The notes beneath the pieces were generated by a model. The model saw only the letters and a list, made by a program, of their open reading frames with translations. It did not search any database and was not told the DNA's origin. From contig NZ_RZTZ01000004.1 in NCBI RefSeq assembly GCF_004005475.1, positions 310,001-374,000 of the forward strand: DNA of 64,000 nt, given 5' to 3'. Shown in pieces: positions 8,248 through 16,493 of this stretch. The DNA comes from Niallia taxi (GTDB lineage: Bacteria; Bacillota; Bacilli; Bacillales; Cytobacillaceae). A program made the position numbers and the translations under genes. Every line of letters starts with the position of its first letter. Positions within the stretch are counted from its first letter, which is position 1.

Positions 8248-9525
8248 ATGATTGGTGTAGTAGCAGATGATACAACTGGCGCAAATGATATTGGTATTAT
8301 GTTTTCAAAAAGCGGCTATAAGGTAAAGGTGCTTACCTTCGAAGAAAATATGGAAATAGTCAAAGATGCAGATGTAGTTATTATTGATACAGACAGTCGC
8401 TTAGACAGTCCCAAAACTGCTTATGATAAGGTTTTTAAAGCAACCAAGGTTTTACAGAATGCAAATTGTTCGATGTACTATAATAAAACATGCTCCGTGT
8501 TTAGAGGCAATATTGGGGTAGAATTTGACGCCATGCTCGATGAATTGGAAGAAGATTTTGCGATTATTTCACTATCCTTTCCACAAAACGGCCGAACTAC
8601 CGTAAATGGGATTCACAAGGTTAATGGCAAAAGACTAGAAGATTCAGAGTTCCTCCATGACCCTGTTCATCCAACGATAGAATCAAACTTAGAATCCATC
8701 TTGAAAAAACAAACGAGAAGAAAAGTGACTTCTATTTATTTAGATGTAGTCAGAAAAGGTCCCGAAGAATTAAAAACGGCGATTGAAAAGGCAAAAAACG
8801 ATTATCAGTACGTACTCATTGATGGGGAAACACAAGAGGATCTCAACATTATCGCCCAAGCTGCAGCAGGATATAAAGTTCTCGCTGGAAGCTCTGCCTT
8901 AGGAGAGGAATTGCCTAAAGCTCTGCCGAAATCAGAATTTCCTCATTTAGCTAGCACTGTATCAATAAAGGATGAAAATGGAGTTCTAATTATATCTGGA
9001 AGCTTAACACCGCAAACAAAAGAGCAGACGAAAGAGTTAATAGACTCTGGGGTTTCAGCTATCATAGTTGATTCAAGAAAAATCTTAGACAACACTTATC
9101 AAGGAGAACTGGAAAAAGTATATAATGAAGCCAAATTGCTATTGAAAGACGGGCAAGACGTGTTAATTATGGCGGAAAATAATCCAAACATTGTAAAGGA
9201 AACAAAGGAAATCGGAAAACTAAAGGGTTTAAGTGAATTAATTATTAGTAAAAAAATCTCCAGCTTTTTAGCCGCTGTTGCTAAAAGACTGACTGATTCT
9301 CTAAATATAAAGAGAATTGTCGTTGCGGGCGGAGACACTTCTGGCACTGTATGCAGGCATTTAGAAATTAAAGGCAATTATATTGTGAAGGAAATTGATA
9401 CAGGTGTGCCTTCTGGATTAGTAATTGATAAGGAAATGTTAATTGTCCTTAAGTCAGGCAGTTTCGGTAAAAAGGACTTTCTTGTTAAAGCGGTTACACA
9501 CCTTAAGGAACTAACTTCACTGTAA
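8248..9525 (+). CDS. Four-carbon acid sugar kinase family protein (OtnK/DtnK-like)
   Basis: A 425-residue kinase of the DUF1537 family. The N-terminal substrate domain has VVADDTTGANDIG, the family signature, and the C-terminal nucleotide domain has VVAGGDTSGTVCRHL and GVPSGLV. Known members phosphorylate 3-oxo-tetronates, D-threonate or D-erythronate at O-4. It forms a tight pair with the upstream aldolase. No PdxA2-like or LtnD-like dehydrogenase is present in the window; the isocitrate-dehydrogenase-family paralogues may fill that role. AAGGAGG precedes the ATG at 8248. Substrate stereochemistry cannot be decided. Confidence 0.85.
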   Translation: MIGVVADDTTGANDIGIMFSKSGYKVKVLTFEENMEIVKDADVVIIDTDSRLDSPKTAYDKVFKATKVLQNANCSMYYNKTCSVFRGNIGVEFDAMLDELEEDFAIISLSFPQNGRTTVNGIHKVNGKRLEDSEFLHDPVHPTIESNLESILKKQTRRKVTSIYLDVVRKGPEELKTAIEKAKNDYQYVLIDGETQEDLNIIAQAAAGYKVLAGSSALGEELPKALPKSEFPHLASTVSIKDENGVLIISGSLTPQTKEQTKELIDSGVSAIIVDSRKILDNTYQGELEKVYNEAKLLLKDGQDVLIMAENNPNIVKETKEIGKLKGLSELIISKKISSFLAAVAKRLTDSLNIKRIVVAGGDTSGTVCRHLEIKGNYIVKEIDTGVPSGLVIDKEMLIVLKSGSFGKKDFLVKAVTHLKELTSL

Positions 9526-9594
9526 GTGCGCTTTCTAAATCAATTAACGTTCTATATAATTTAAACTAGAAGTTATGATTTCAGGAGGTATAAC

Positions 9595-10476
9595 ATGGAC
9601 AAACGAGATTGGCAGATATTGCAGAAGTTATACAAGGAAAAAAATATAACAAAAGTTGCAGAAAGTCTGTTCATGTCACAGCCAGCACTTACAAAAAGAA
9701 TTCAGCAAATTGAAGCAGAATATAAGGTAACAATCGTTCATCGCAGTAAAAAGGGGATTCAGTTCACACCTCAAGGAGAATACCTCGTAAACTATGCAGA
9801 TGAAATGATAAAAAGAGATATAGAAGTACAGGATCATTTAGCTAATATGGATGACGAGATTTCCGGTACATTACGGCTAGGTGTTTCAAGCTTCATAACA
9901 AGAAAAATCCCGCCTGTTCTTAAAGAGTTTAAATCAAGACATCCAAAGGTCAATTTCAGCTTAACAAGCAAATGGAGCAGCCAAATTTTTAATCAAGTGT
10001 ACAATCACGAAATCCATATTGGCTTTGTAAGAGGTGATTATAAGTGGATTGGCGGAAAAAGATTATTATTAGAAGAAAACTTGTCGCTAGTTTCTCATAG
10101 TAAGGTTGAATTAGAAGACCTGCCAACATTACCGCGTATTGATTATATTTGCGATGTTAAGCTTCAAGATATGATCGATACCTGGTGGTCAGAGAACTTT
10201 TCTGTACCCCCGAAGGTAGGTATTAAAGTAGATAAGACAGACACTTGCCGTGAAATGGTAGCACATGATTTAGGATACGCAATTATGCCTAGCCTAGTTA
10301 TTAAAAACACAGGTAATTTATATCAGCTACCATTAAATGACAAGCATAATAACCCAATCACCAGACATACTTGGATGTTCTATAACCAAGATGACTATAA
10401 TTTAAAATTAGTAAAAACATTTATTGAGTTTATGGACGAAATAAACTTTCAAGATATGATATCGAAGCAAGCTTAA
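9595..10476 (+). CDS. LysR-family transcriptional regulator
   Basis: A 293-residue LTTR. The winged HTH occupies about residues 1-60 (NITKVAESLFMSQPALTKRIQQIE), followed by a substrate-binding domain starting near SGTLRLGVSS. CAGGAGGTATAAC precedes the ATG. It sits after the kinase gene and before a racemase-family gene, and it probably senses a C4 hydroxy-acid and controls the surrounding catabolic genes. The dyad at 2192-2208 is a possible target. Confidence 0.88.
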   Translation: MDKRDWQILQKLYKEKNITKVAESLFMSQPALTKRIQQIEAEYKVTIVHRSKKGIQFTPQGEYLVNYADEMIKRDIEVQDHLANMDDEISGTLRLGVSSFITRKIPPVLKEFKSRHPKVNFSLTSKWSSQIFNQVYNHEIHIGFVRGDYKWIGGKRLLLEENLSLVSHSKVELEDLPTLPRIDYICDVKLQDMIDTWWSENFSVPPKVGIKVDKTDTCREMVAHDLGYAIMPSLVIKNTGNLYQLPLNDKHNNPITRHTWMFYNQDDYNLKLVKTFIEFMDEINFQDMISKQA

Positions 10477-10496
10477 AAAAGGATGGAGTGTGGAAC

Positions 10497-11171
10497 ATGA
10501 AAAAATATAAGGTCGGTTTGATTCATGCTACACTGAACTCAGTTAACCCAATACTGGAAGCTTTCGCAACGAATTTCCCTGAAATTGAAACACTTAATTT
10601 TATGGATGAGGGACTGCTCAAAGCACTAGACAAAGAAGGAGAAATTACCCCGGCATTAGTAGAACGCTTTGCGAGTTTACTAGGAAAAGCGGTGGAGTCA
10701 GAGGTGGATGGAATCCTTCTATCCTGCTCTGCCTACAGTCCAACAATTACAGAAATGCGCAAAAGATTTCCCCAGCTTCCAATTGAAAATGTAGATGACG
10801 CGATGATCGAACAAGCAGTTAAGCTCGGCAGCAAAATAGGTGTCGTTGCCACAGTAGCAACTGCAGGTCCTACCACAGAAAAAGCTGTACTTGAAAAGGC
10901 AGAAGCTTTAGGAAAAGAAGTAGAGGTGCTTGTTGAAGTTAATACAGAGGCTTTTACTGCGCTAAGTAAAAAAGACTACGAATCACATGACAGTTATATT
11001 GCAAGCAGTGTCAATAAACTGCTCGACAACCAAGTTGATGTTATTATATTGGCTCAGCTTTCGATGGCAAGAGCAACGACTGTTTTGAAGAATGTTGAAA
11101 TTCCGATATTGACTAGTCCAGAAATAAGTTCTAATAAGATTGTCAGTGAGCTAGAATCTTTTTATCGTTAA
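10497..11171 (+). CDS. Aspartate/glutamate racemase-family protein with a single conserved Cys
   Basis: A 224-residue protein of the Asp/Glu/hydantoin racemase and maleate isomerase/arylmalonate decarboxylase superfamily. The first catalytic-loop cysteine is present in ILLSCSAYSP. The second loop reads ILAQLSMARA, with no cysteine, so a classical two-base racemase mechanism looks unlikely. One-cysteine members include decarboxylases and other lyases. ATG 10497 is chosen over the upstream GTG because GGATGGAG ends 8 nt before it. It follows the LysR gene by 20 bp and is probably co-transcribed, hinting at decarboxylation or isomerisation of a hydroxy-diacid (inference). Confidence 0.7.
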   Translation: MKKYKVGLIHATLNSVNPILEAFATNFPEIETLNFMDEGLLKALDKEGEITPALVERFASLLGKAVESEVDGILLSCSAYSPTITEMRKRFPQLPIENVDDAMIEQAVKLGSKIGVVATVATAGPTTEKAVLEKAEALGKEVEVLVEVNTEAFTALSKKDYESHDSYIASSVNKLLDNQVDVIILAQLSMARATTVLKNVEIPILTSPEISSNKIVSELESFYR

Positions 11172-11177
11172 ATAATA

Positions 11178-11210
11178 GGAAGACCTTCATCTCGATGGAG
11201 GTCTTATTTA
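11178..11210 (+). terminator. Terminator after the racemase-family gene
   Basis: Stem AAGACCTTCATC/GATGGAGGTCTT (11180-11191 with 11194-11205, one G-U pair) followed by an AT-rich tail. It closes the C4-acid block. Confidence 0.85.
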
Positions 11211-11335
11211 TATTAGGATACACAGGAAAAGCTACAAATTAATCATAATTACCATGTTATACTTATATTGGTATTATCATACAAAAATAAATCTGGTGTA
11301 ATTCAAAAAATTCTCCAGTCAGGGGGGACTCATGC

Positions 11336-12256
11336 ATGATTGCATCTATTATTTACATTGTGTTAGTTGTTGGAGGGTTATTGTATTTAATAAAGAAAAA
11401 GCGTGATACAGAAGCAAAATTCACATTAAAAATAATTGGTTATTATATTTTAGGTGTATTTGCTTTTAAATTTAATGGAATTGCTTTGCCGCTTGGTTTT
11501 ATTATCTATTTGCTGTTTTTCCTACCTAAGGTAAATGCAGATATTAAACGGCAAGCAGCCATCTTTGGTTTAATCATATTTATACTTGTTCAATGGATTA
11601 CACCATTTACTGTCTATATGTGGGAAAGCCGAACGATTACTATCGAGCATGAATTAGAATCAGCGTATACGACCGATTTTGCGGAAGAGAATGAATTGAT
11701 TACGAAGGAATTAAAACTAGAAGAGAGTAATGTAAAGCTGGATAATTTTAGTATGGACTATACTCAATCTGGCAAAATAACAGACTTAAGCTGGGAGATG
11801 CTTGGGGAAGAAGACAATGAGTATATTTATTATAGAATTCAATACTTTACTGATAAGAAAAAATACGAAATATCTAAGAGTCATCATGAAACATGGAGTC
11901 AATTTTTGTTTCTAGTGGATACAAAGTATTACTTTGAAAAGTTGGATTTGCTTGATATTCAAGATATTACAATTGCCAAAGGTAAGTTTTCTTCATATAA
12001 ATTATTCAGTTTCGGAGAAAGATCACAATATGGCTTTGCCGAAAATGAACCACATGTCATTTCAAATGGAGAAATAAAGAAATTAAGTGAAAAACAGTTG
12101 CCAGTTGATGCTTATTATATTTCCACATATGCTCTGAAGAAGATGAGCGAAGAGACAGATGAACAAGGTAATATCGTACAAGAAGACTGGGAAGGAACTG
12201 AATTCACAGATTATCTATTTGATATCACTCCTATTGAGGAAGAAGAGGATTTTTAA
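11336..12256 (+). CDS. Uncharacterised membrane protein with extracytoplasmic domain
   Basis: A 306-residue protein of no recognised family. The first 100 residues contain three or four hydrophobic segments with a KKKRD basic loop after the first, suggesting membrane anchoring. The remaining 200 residues are hydrophilic and rich in acidic and aromatic residues (for example YIYYRIQYFTDKKKYEISK), probably an external beta-rich domain. AGGGGGGACTCATGC precedes the start. It stands alone, after a terminator and before a TerD-like gene. No function is proposed. Confidence 0.65.
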   Translation: MIASIIYIVLVVGGLLYLIKKKRDTEAKFTLKIIGYYILGVFAFKFNGIALPLGFIIYLLFFLPKVNADIKRQAAIFGLIIFILVQWITPFTVYMWESRTITIEHELESAYTTDFAEENELITKELKLEESNVKLDNFSMDYTQSGKITDLSWEMLGEEDNEYIYYRIQYFTDKKKYEISKSHHETWSQFLFLVDTKYYFEKLDLLDIQDITIAKGKFSSYKLFSFGERSQYGFAENEPHVISNGEIKKLSEKQLPVDAYYISTYALKKMSEETDEQGNIVQEDWEGTEFTDYLFDITPIEEEEDF

Positions 12257-12438
12257 GGGGGATACTGATTGTTCCCTAAAAGGAAATTTATCATTCTAAG
12301 CTAAACCTTGAAAAGCCTGCCTCATTTTATATATAAACTATAAAATTACCAAATTATTATAAAACTGTAAGTTATTATTTTATTTTCCTCCTAAACAATG
12401 TTATAACTAGAAAGGTATTTATTTATAAGAGGTGAATA

Positions 12439-14517
12439 ATGATTAACCAAATCTACTTACGAAGAAAAAACAAACTCATACTAAACAAAAGTAATGAACC
12501 TACACCGCAACTCCATAACATAGCCACAAGCGCAGCTAATTTTGAGTCACTAGGCTATTCACTGTCAAAACCTATAATAGATATCCTTTATACATATTCC
12601 TCAGACCAGCTTAACGAATTCTATTTATCGACTTTCCATAGTTTGAAAGAGTTATTGGGTGCTGATAAGACCTATAAGCCAATGTATCCTAATTTTCCAC
12701 AACAGGTAATGAAAGCAAGTGATGCAGAATTATATATGAATGCGGTTATTCATTACGCTTCTATTGGTGCGATTCTGCCTCAATATGAACAACAGACAAG
12801 ATTGCCATTGTATGACAGGACAAAACTACAGCTGATTGCCCTTGGTTCAATGGATGATTTTCTGACTATTTTCCGGAACTTACTCTCTTCCAAAACATCT
12901 TTATCAGAAAGTGATAGGGAAGATTTAGCTTATGTTTTTGCTAGTTTGCCAGAACATGTTGAGCAAATAATTCCGCAAGACATTCCTCTAAAGGAGAATG
13001 TTGCACTGCTTGGAAAACTAATAGTCGAAAACAACCTTAATTACAAACTGCTGATCCAATATGTTAAAACGGCGATAGATGTATTACGACTTGCAGTGTC
13101 TCTGTCTGATGGAGACATCAGTTTAGCGGCGAATACGCGTTTTAAGAGCTTTAAAAGAAAAGAAAGGCGTTTATTATTAGCTTTACTTGAAAATTGCGGA
13201 AGCATCGAAGAGGATATGAAGCGATATAAAAACAGATGGATTAGATTAGGAGAGCGACTGCATCCTGCAGAATACAAGCAATTTACAAAAGCAAACGAAG
13301 CATTTTCAAAGCTGAGAAACAATGAGGATATTCCTACATTTAATGGGCTTGTTGCACAGGCACTGCAAAATAACCAAATAGACGATGCGATTAGGTTATT
13401 ATCAAAAAGACCTGGGGAGTTTGCCCGCAAGCTTGATCAACTTCTACGTATGCATCCCAAACCCCAGTCTGTGATAGAAAGCTTTCAGCTGGTGGCTGAT
13501 AAAGTGGAGACGGCAGTACTACTGCAAGTAAGAGAGCATTTCAAGCACAGAAATAAAGACAAAGAAAAGAGGGTGTTTTTCCCTAAAGGGAATGTTGCTA
13601 AGATGTATGTAATTGATAATACATTGCCTGCAATAGACGAAAATGTTTGCGAAGCTGCTGTCCGTCTCTGTGAAAACAGCTTGATTGAGGCATACAAGCA
13701 AAAGGAACCGCTTGGAAAAGTTTACTTGGATGAAGCGCTCAAAAATTATATAGTTCCATTTTCGCAGCGCTCTGCAAATAAGTCGATAAAATCTGTTGTC
13801 AGAGGCTCAAAGATAGATATAGCTGAGTCAACATCAATTAGAACCTTTTTATATTGGAAGGACGGGTCAAATGAATGGGGCACAGATATCGATTTATCCG
13901 CTGTTATGTATGATGACTCATGGGGATACTTGGAACATGTTTCGTATACAAATTTAAGGTCAGCTAAGTATAAGTCATGTCACAGTGGCGATATTACTTC
14001 AGCACCGGCTGGCGCTAGTGAGTTCATTGATTTAGACATACAGTCGGTTCGAAATTTTGGCGGAAGATATATTGTGTTTTCCATTCACTCTTTCAGCGGA
14101 GAAGCTTTTAATGAGCTGCCAGAATGCTTTATGGGCTGGATGAGCAGAGAAAATCCTAATTCAGGGGAAATATATGAACCAAAAACAGTTGAGAACAGAC
14201 TGGATATTACATCTGATTCCATGATTTGTATAACTATGATTCTTGATTTATATGAGAATAAAGTTATTTGGACAGATATTGCACTTCGGACTGAACCAGA
14301 TTATGCTAATAATGTAGAAGAAAATCAAATGGGCATGGTTTTGATGGGGAAGGCTTTAACATCCCTCGTTAAACCAAACTTATATGATTTATTTAAGCTT
14401 CATATTGAGGCAAGAGGAGAACTTTGTGGTAATATAGAGGAAGCAGATTTAATTTTCTCTGTTGATAAAGGGATTACTCCTTTTGATCTTGATATTATTG
14501 TTGCAGACTATCTATAA
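12439..14517 (+). CDS. TerD-like / MXAN_6230-SCO0854-family cytoplasmic protein lacking the RING domain
   Basis: A 692-residue soluble protein. The middle block RRLLLALLENCGSIEEDMKR-x-NRWIRLGERLHPAEY (about residues 235-275) and RPGEFARKLDQLLRM (about 320) match my recollection of the MXAN_6230/SCO0854 family. The C-terminal 200 residues (FLYWKDGSNEWGTDIDLSA, HSGDITSAP, EFIDLDIQSV, FMGWM) resemble a TerD domain, a calcium-binding beta-sandwich of tellurium and chemical stress systems. The N-terminal cysteine-rich RING described for that family is absent here. The RBS AGAGGTG lies 6 nt before the ATG. It appears monocistronic. Family recognition is from memory and its molecular role is unknown. 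Confidence 0.6.
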   Translation: MINQIYLRRKNKLILNKSNEPTPQLHNIATSAANFESLGYSLSKPIIDILYTYSSDQLNEFYLSTFHSLKELLGADKTYKPMYPNFPQQVMKASDAELYMNAVIHYASIGAILPQYEQQTRLPLYDRTKLQLIALGSMDDFLTIFRNLLSSKTSLSESDREDLAYVFASLPEHVEQIIPQDIPLKENVALLGKLIVENNLNYKLLIQYVKTAIDVLRLAVSLSDGDISLAANTRFKSFKRKERRLLLALLENCGSIEEDMKRYKNRWIRLGERLHPAEYKQFTKANEAFSKLRNNEDIPTFNGLVAQALQNNQIDDAIRLLSKRPGEFARKLDQLLRMHPKPQSVIESFQLVADKVETAVLLQVREHFKHRNKDKEKRVFFPKGNVAKMYVIDNTLPAIDENVCEAAVRLCENSLIEAYKQKEPLGKVYLDEALKNYIVPFSQRSANKSIKSVVRGSKIDIAESTSIRTFLYWKDGSNEWGTDIDLSAVMYDDSWGYLEHVSYTNLRSAKYKSCHSGDITSAPAGASEFIDLDIQSVRNFGGRYIVFSIHSFSGEAFNELPECFMGWMSRENPNSGEIYEPKTVENRLDITSDSMICITMILDLYENKVIWTDIALRTEPDYANNVEENQMGMVLMGKALTSLVKPNLYDLFKLHIEARGELCGNIEEADLIFSVDKGITPFDLDIIVADYL

Positions 14518-14668
14518 ATTAATATTGGGCTATTATCCATCTTCCTTCTAACTCTCTTATCTTCAAAATTGTTAGGTGGATAGCTTTCCCGATTGATTTT
14601 AAGGCTATGCCATACCTTCCTTCTTAAACTCTTAAGTTTTATCGAACTTAGGTACGGCAGTTTCCTTG

Positions 14669-14705
14669 TAAAGTCAGGCTCTTATTAGGGTCTGGCTTTA
14701 TTTAT
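14669..14705 (+). terminator. Probable terminator of the TerD-like gene
   Basis: Imperfect stem with wobble pairs (AAAGTCAGG with TCTGGCTTT, 12-nt loop) and a T-rich tail, about 150 nt after the stop codon. Confidence 0.5.
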
Positions 14706-14840
14706 TGTAGTTTTGGTTTTTATCCTGATTTATGAGTAAAGTGCGGTTTTAAGAGAAAAGTGTTTGTTTATTGAGAGAGTCTATTTCAATAGCAAATTTT
14801 AACTATTTAACTACGATACTTCCCTATCTTGAAGAAAGAA

Positions 14841-14884
14841 CCACGTAATTGTTAGTAATTTACTAATGACTACGTGGAATTTTT
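14841..14884 (+). terminator. Long interrupted dyad with U-tail
   Basis: CCACGTA (14841-14847) pairs with TACGTGG (14871-14877), and TTAGTAA (14852-14858) pairs with TTACTAA (14860-14866), with a 4-nt internal loop between the arms. AATTTTT follows. It ends one base before the ATG of the next small frame. Confidence 0.6.
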
Positions 14885-15235
14885 ATGACCAAGCTTCTAT
14901 TAAAGGCTGAATCCCTAACTGAATTTCTTCACAAGTTAGGTTGTTCAATATATATAAATAATAACATTAAACTTTATACTAATATAAAAAATGTTGATTT
15001 AAATCTCTATAAAAAGAGTGATAGATTTTCTTCGAAGGCTAAGTATCGTTATGAGGAGATATTAATAGATACTAATGAAAATAAACGTATAAATTATGTA
15101 TTTGGATTTTTTTGTGAAAATACAGTAGAAATAAATGGAGAGTTTAACTTAAAAAATATTAATGACACCGTTAGAATACTTGGTGAAAATCTCAAAGAAT
15201 CTAAATTAGTTCGACAAAATAAATTATGGATTTGA
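14885..15235 (+). CDS. Small AT-rich hypothetical frame, doubtful
   Basis: A 116-residue frame with very AT-rich codons (many Asn, Lys, Ile) unlike its neighbours. It starts directly after a terminator-like hairpin and has no Shine-Dalgarno sequence, so expression from this ATG is doubtful. Nothing in the translation suggests a family, signal peptide or membrane segment. It could be a decayed gene fragment or chance reading frame. It is listed because the frame is long for such AT-rich DNA. Confidence 0.3.
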   Translation: MTKLLLKAESLTEFLHKLGCSIYINNNIKLYTNIKNVDLNLYKKSDRFSSKAKYRYEEILIDTNENKRINYVFGFFCENTVEINGEFNLKNINDTVRILGENLKESKLVRQNKLWI

Positions 15236-15557
15236 GTTAGTAATTTAGGGCATAAAAAAGTTAAGTTCTTCGCTGATTGCACAGTCCTGGGATTATTGTA
15301 ATAAACCATTATGTATTCTTTTTCTGATCTCCCAATCTTCAATAAACTTAAACATCGCTAAATTGGCTAAGAGAAAAGAAAAACCACCCCGCGCCACAAA
15401 CGTAAGGGTGGTTCTTCTCGCTAATCTAATATATCAGCCTGATCGCACCGCGCTTTGGCAGTAGTTCAGGGTCAAGGAGTTACAGCACCTTGGATTTTCT
15501 AGTTAACATATTATACCCAAGCTACTATTAATTCAAGCAAAACCATATAGATTATTT
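15236..15557. other. Intergenic region holding the esterase terminator
   Basis: The region lies between the doubtful small frame and the convergent esterase gene. Apart from the minus-strand terminator at 15375-15413 I see no gene, repeat or recognised RNA motif. Confidence 0.4.
15375..15413 (-). terminator. Terminator of the minus-strand esterase gene
   Basis: On the minus strand AACCACCC (15412-15405) pairs with GGGTGGTT (15389-15382) and is followed by TTTCTTTTCTC. Confidence 0.6.
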
Positions 15558-16373
15558 TTATTTCATTTGTTGTTTTATATCATTCACGAACAAAATCGTT
15601 TTATTAATGAGGGGGAGGAGAACAGTCATATGATCCTCACCGGGAAATTCAAGGAATTCACTTTCAAACACAGGAGAAGTATGTTTTTGAAGCTCATCAT
15701 TAAGCATTTTCGCTTTTTCATTCATTTCTGAAAAATGATCTCTTTCCAATTCTCCGCTTGTAATTAGGAGCTTCGCGTTTATCTCATTTGCCATAAACTG
15801 CTGTTTTGCTTTATTCAGGAATACTTCATTCCAATGTATGGATGGGCTGCTGGCAATATAATACTGAAACGAAGCAGACGAGGTAAATAATGTAGACAAG
15901 ACAAATAACCCACCAAGAGAATGCCCGATAATCGATTGTTTCTTCTTATTAACATGGTATTTTAGTTCAATCTGCGGCTTCAATTCCTTTTCAATAAAAG
16001 CCAGAAAGTAACTGCCGCCGCCCGCTTGTGGAAGCTCTCTATCAATAGCGTGATACGATAAAAAATCAATGTTAGGTGAAAACGTAAAGTCGTAATATCT
16101 ATTGTCATTAAATGGACCACTTGTTTCATAGCCAATGCCGACAATGATATGCGGTTTTTTGCCCGTTATCTCTGCTCTTCTAGTTTGCAGATTCATTATT
16201 TCAGTAAAACTTGCAAAAACAGAATTCCCGTCTAAAACATACATAATCGGAAAGCCATCATCAGGCGCAGGTGAATCAGGAACAGAAACAAATACTTTAT
16301 ATAAACGCTTTAATTCTCGTGAACAGATTAACCAGGTTTCCGTGTGAGGTAAAGTGTATGGCTCTGTTATCAT
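15558..16373 (-). CDS. Siderophore esterase (BesA/IroE-like alpha/beta hydrolase)
   Basis: A 271-residue esterase of the enterochelin-esterase/esterase D family. The nucleophile elbow is GHSLGG and a late acid/His pair lies in EFPGEDHMT. Such enzymes hydrolyse the trilactone of imported ferri-bacillibactin or enterobactin, releasing iron in the cytoplasm. The start is set at ATG 16373, preceded by GGAGAAAACT; the frame can be extended to 16460, but that extension covers the Fur box and is probably untranslated. It is divergent from the btr-like regulator and shares its Fur-controlled region. A second esterase of this kind closes the feu operon at 21254. Confidence 0.8.
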   Translation of the reverse strand: MITEPYTLPHTETWLICSRELKRLYKVFVSVPDSPAPDDGFPIMYVLDGNSVFASFTEIMNLQTRRAEITGKKPHIIVGIGYETSGPFNDNRYYDFTFSPNIDFLSYHAIDRELPQAGGGSYFLAFIEKELKPQIELKYHVNKKKQSIIGHSLGGLFVLSTLFTSSASFQYYIASSPSIHWNEVFLNKAKQQFMANEINAKLLITSGELERDHFSEMNEKAKMLNDELQKHTSPVFESEFLEFPGEDHMTVLLPLINKTILFVNDIKQQMK

Positions 16374-16438
16374 AGTTTTCTCCATTTCCATATTTGATAG
16401 GTTATCTTTATTAATTGGATAAAATTTGGTACTATTAA

Positions 16439-16459
16439 TGAAAATGATTATCAATATCA
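16439..16459. promoter_or_regulatory. Fur box (two overlapping 7-1-7 motifs)
   Basis: TGAAAATGATTATCA (16439-16453) matches 7-1-7 TGATAATNATTATCA with one mismatch, and TGATTATCAATATCA (16445-16459) overlaps it with two mismatches. It lies between the divergent esterase and regulator genes and would shut both off when iron is sufficient. Confidence 0.85.
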
Positions 16460-16493
16460 TTCATATTTTAAAGGGAACTGGTGAGGAAAACAA

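Larger units (their letters stand above)
14518..14884. other. AT-rich intergenic region with two hairpins
   Basis: No ribosome-preceded open frame was seen. A G-U-containing hairpin, AAAGTCAGG/TCTGGCTTT (14670-14699) followed by TTTATT, is a likely distal terminator for the TerD-like gene. A second long dyad (14841-14877) ends the region. The rest is AT-rich sequence of no recognised type. Confidence 0.5.

Noticed and set aside
16374-16460. N-terminal extension of the minus-strand esterase (hydrophobic MILIIIFINS start)
   Set aside because: It overlies the Fur box and lacks a ribosome site; ATG 16373 has GGAGAAAACT before it.
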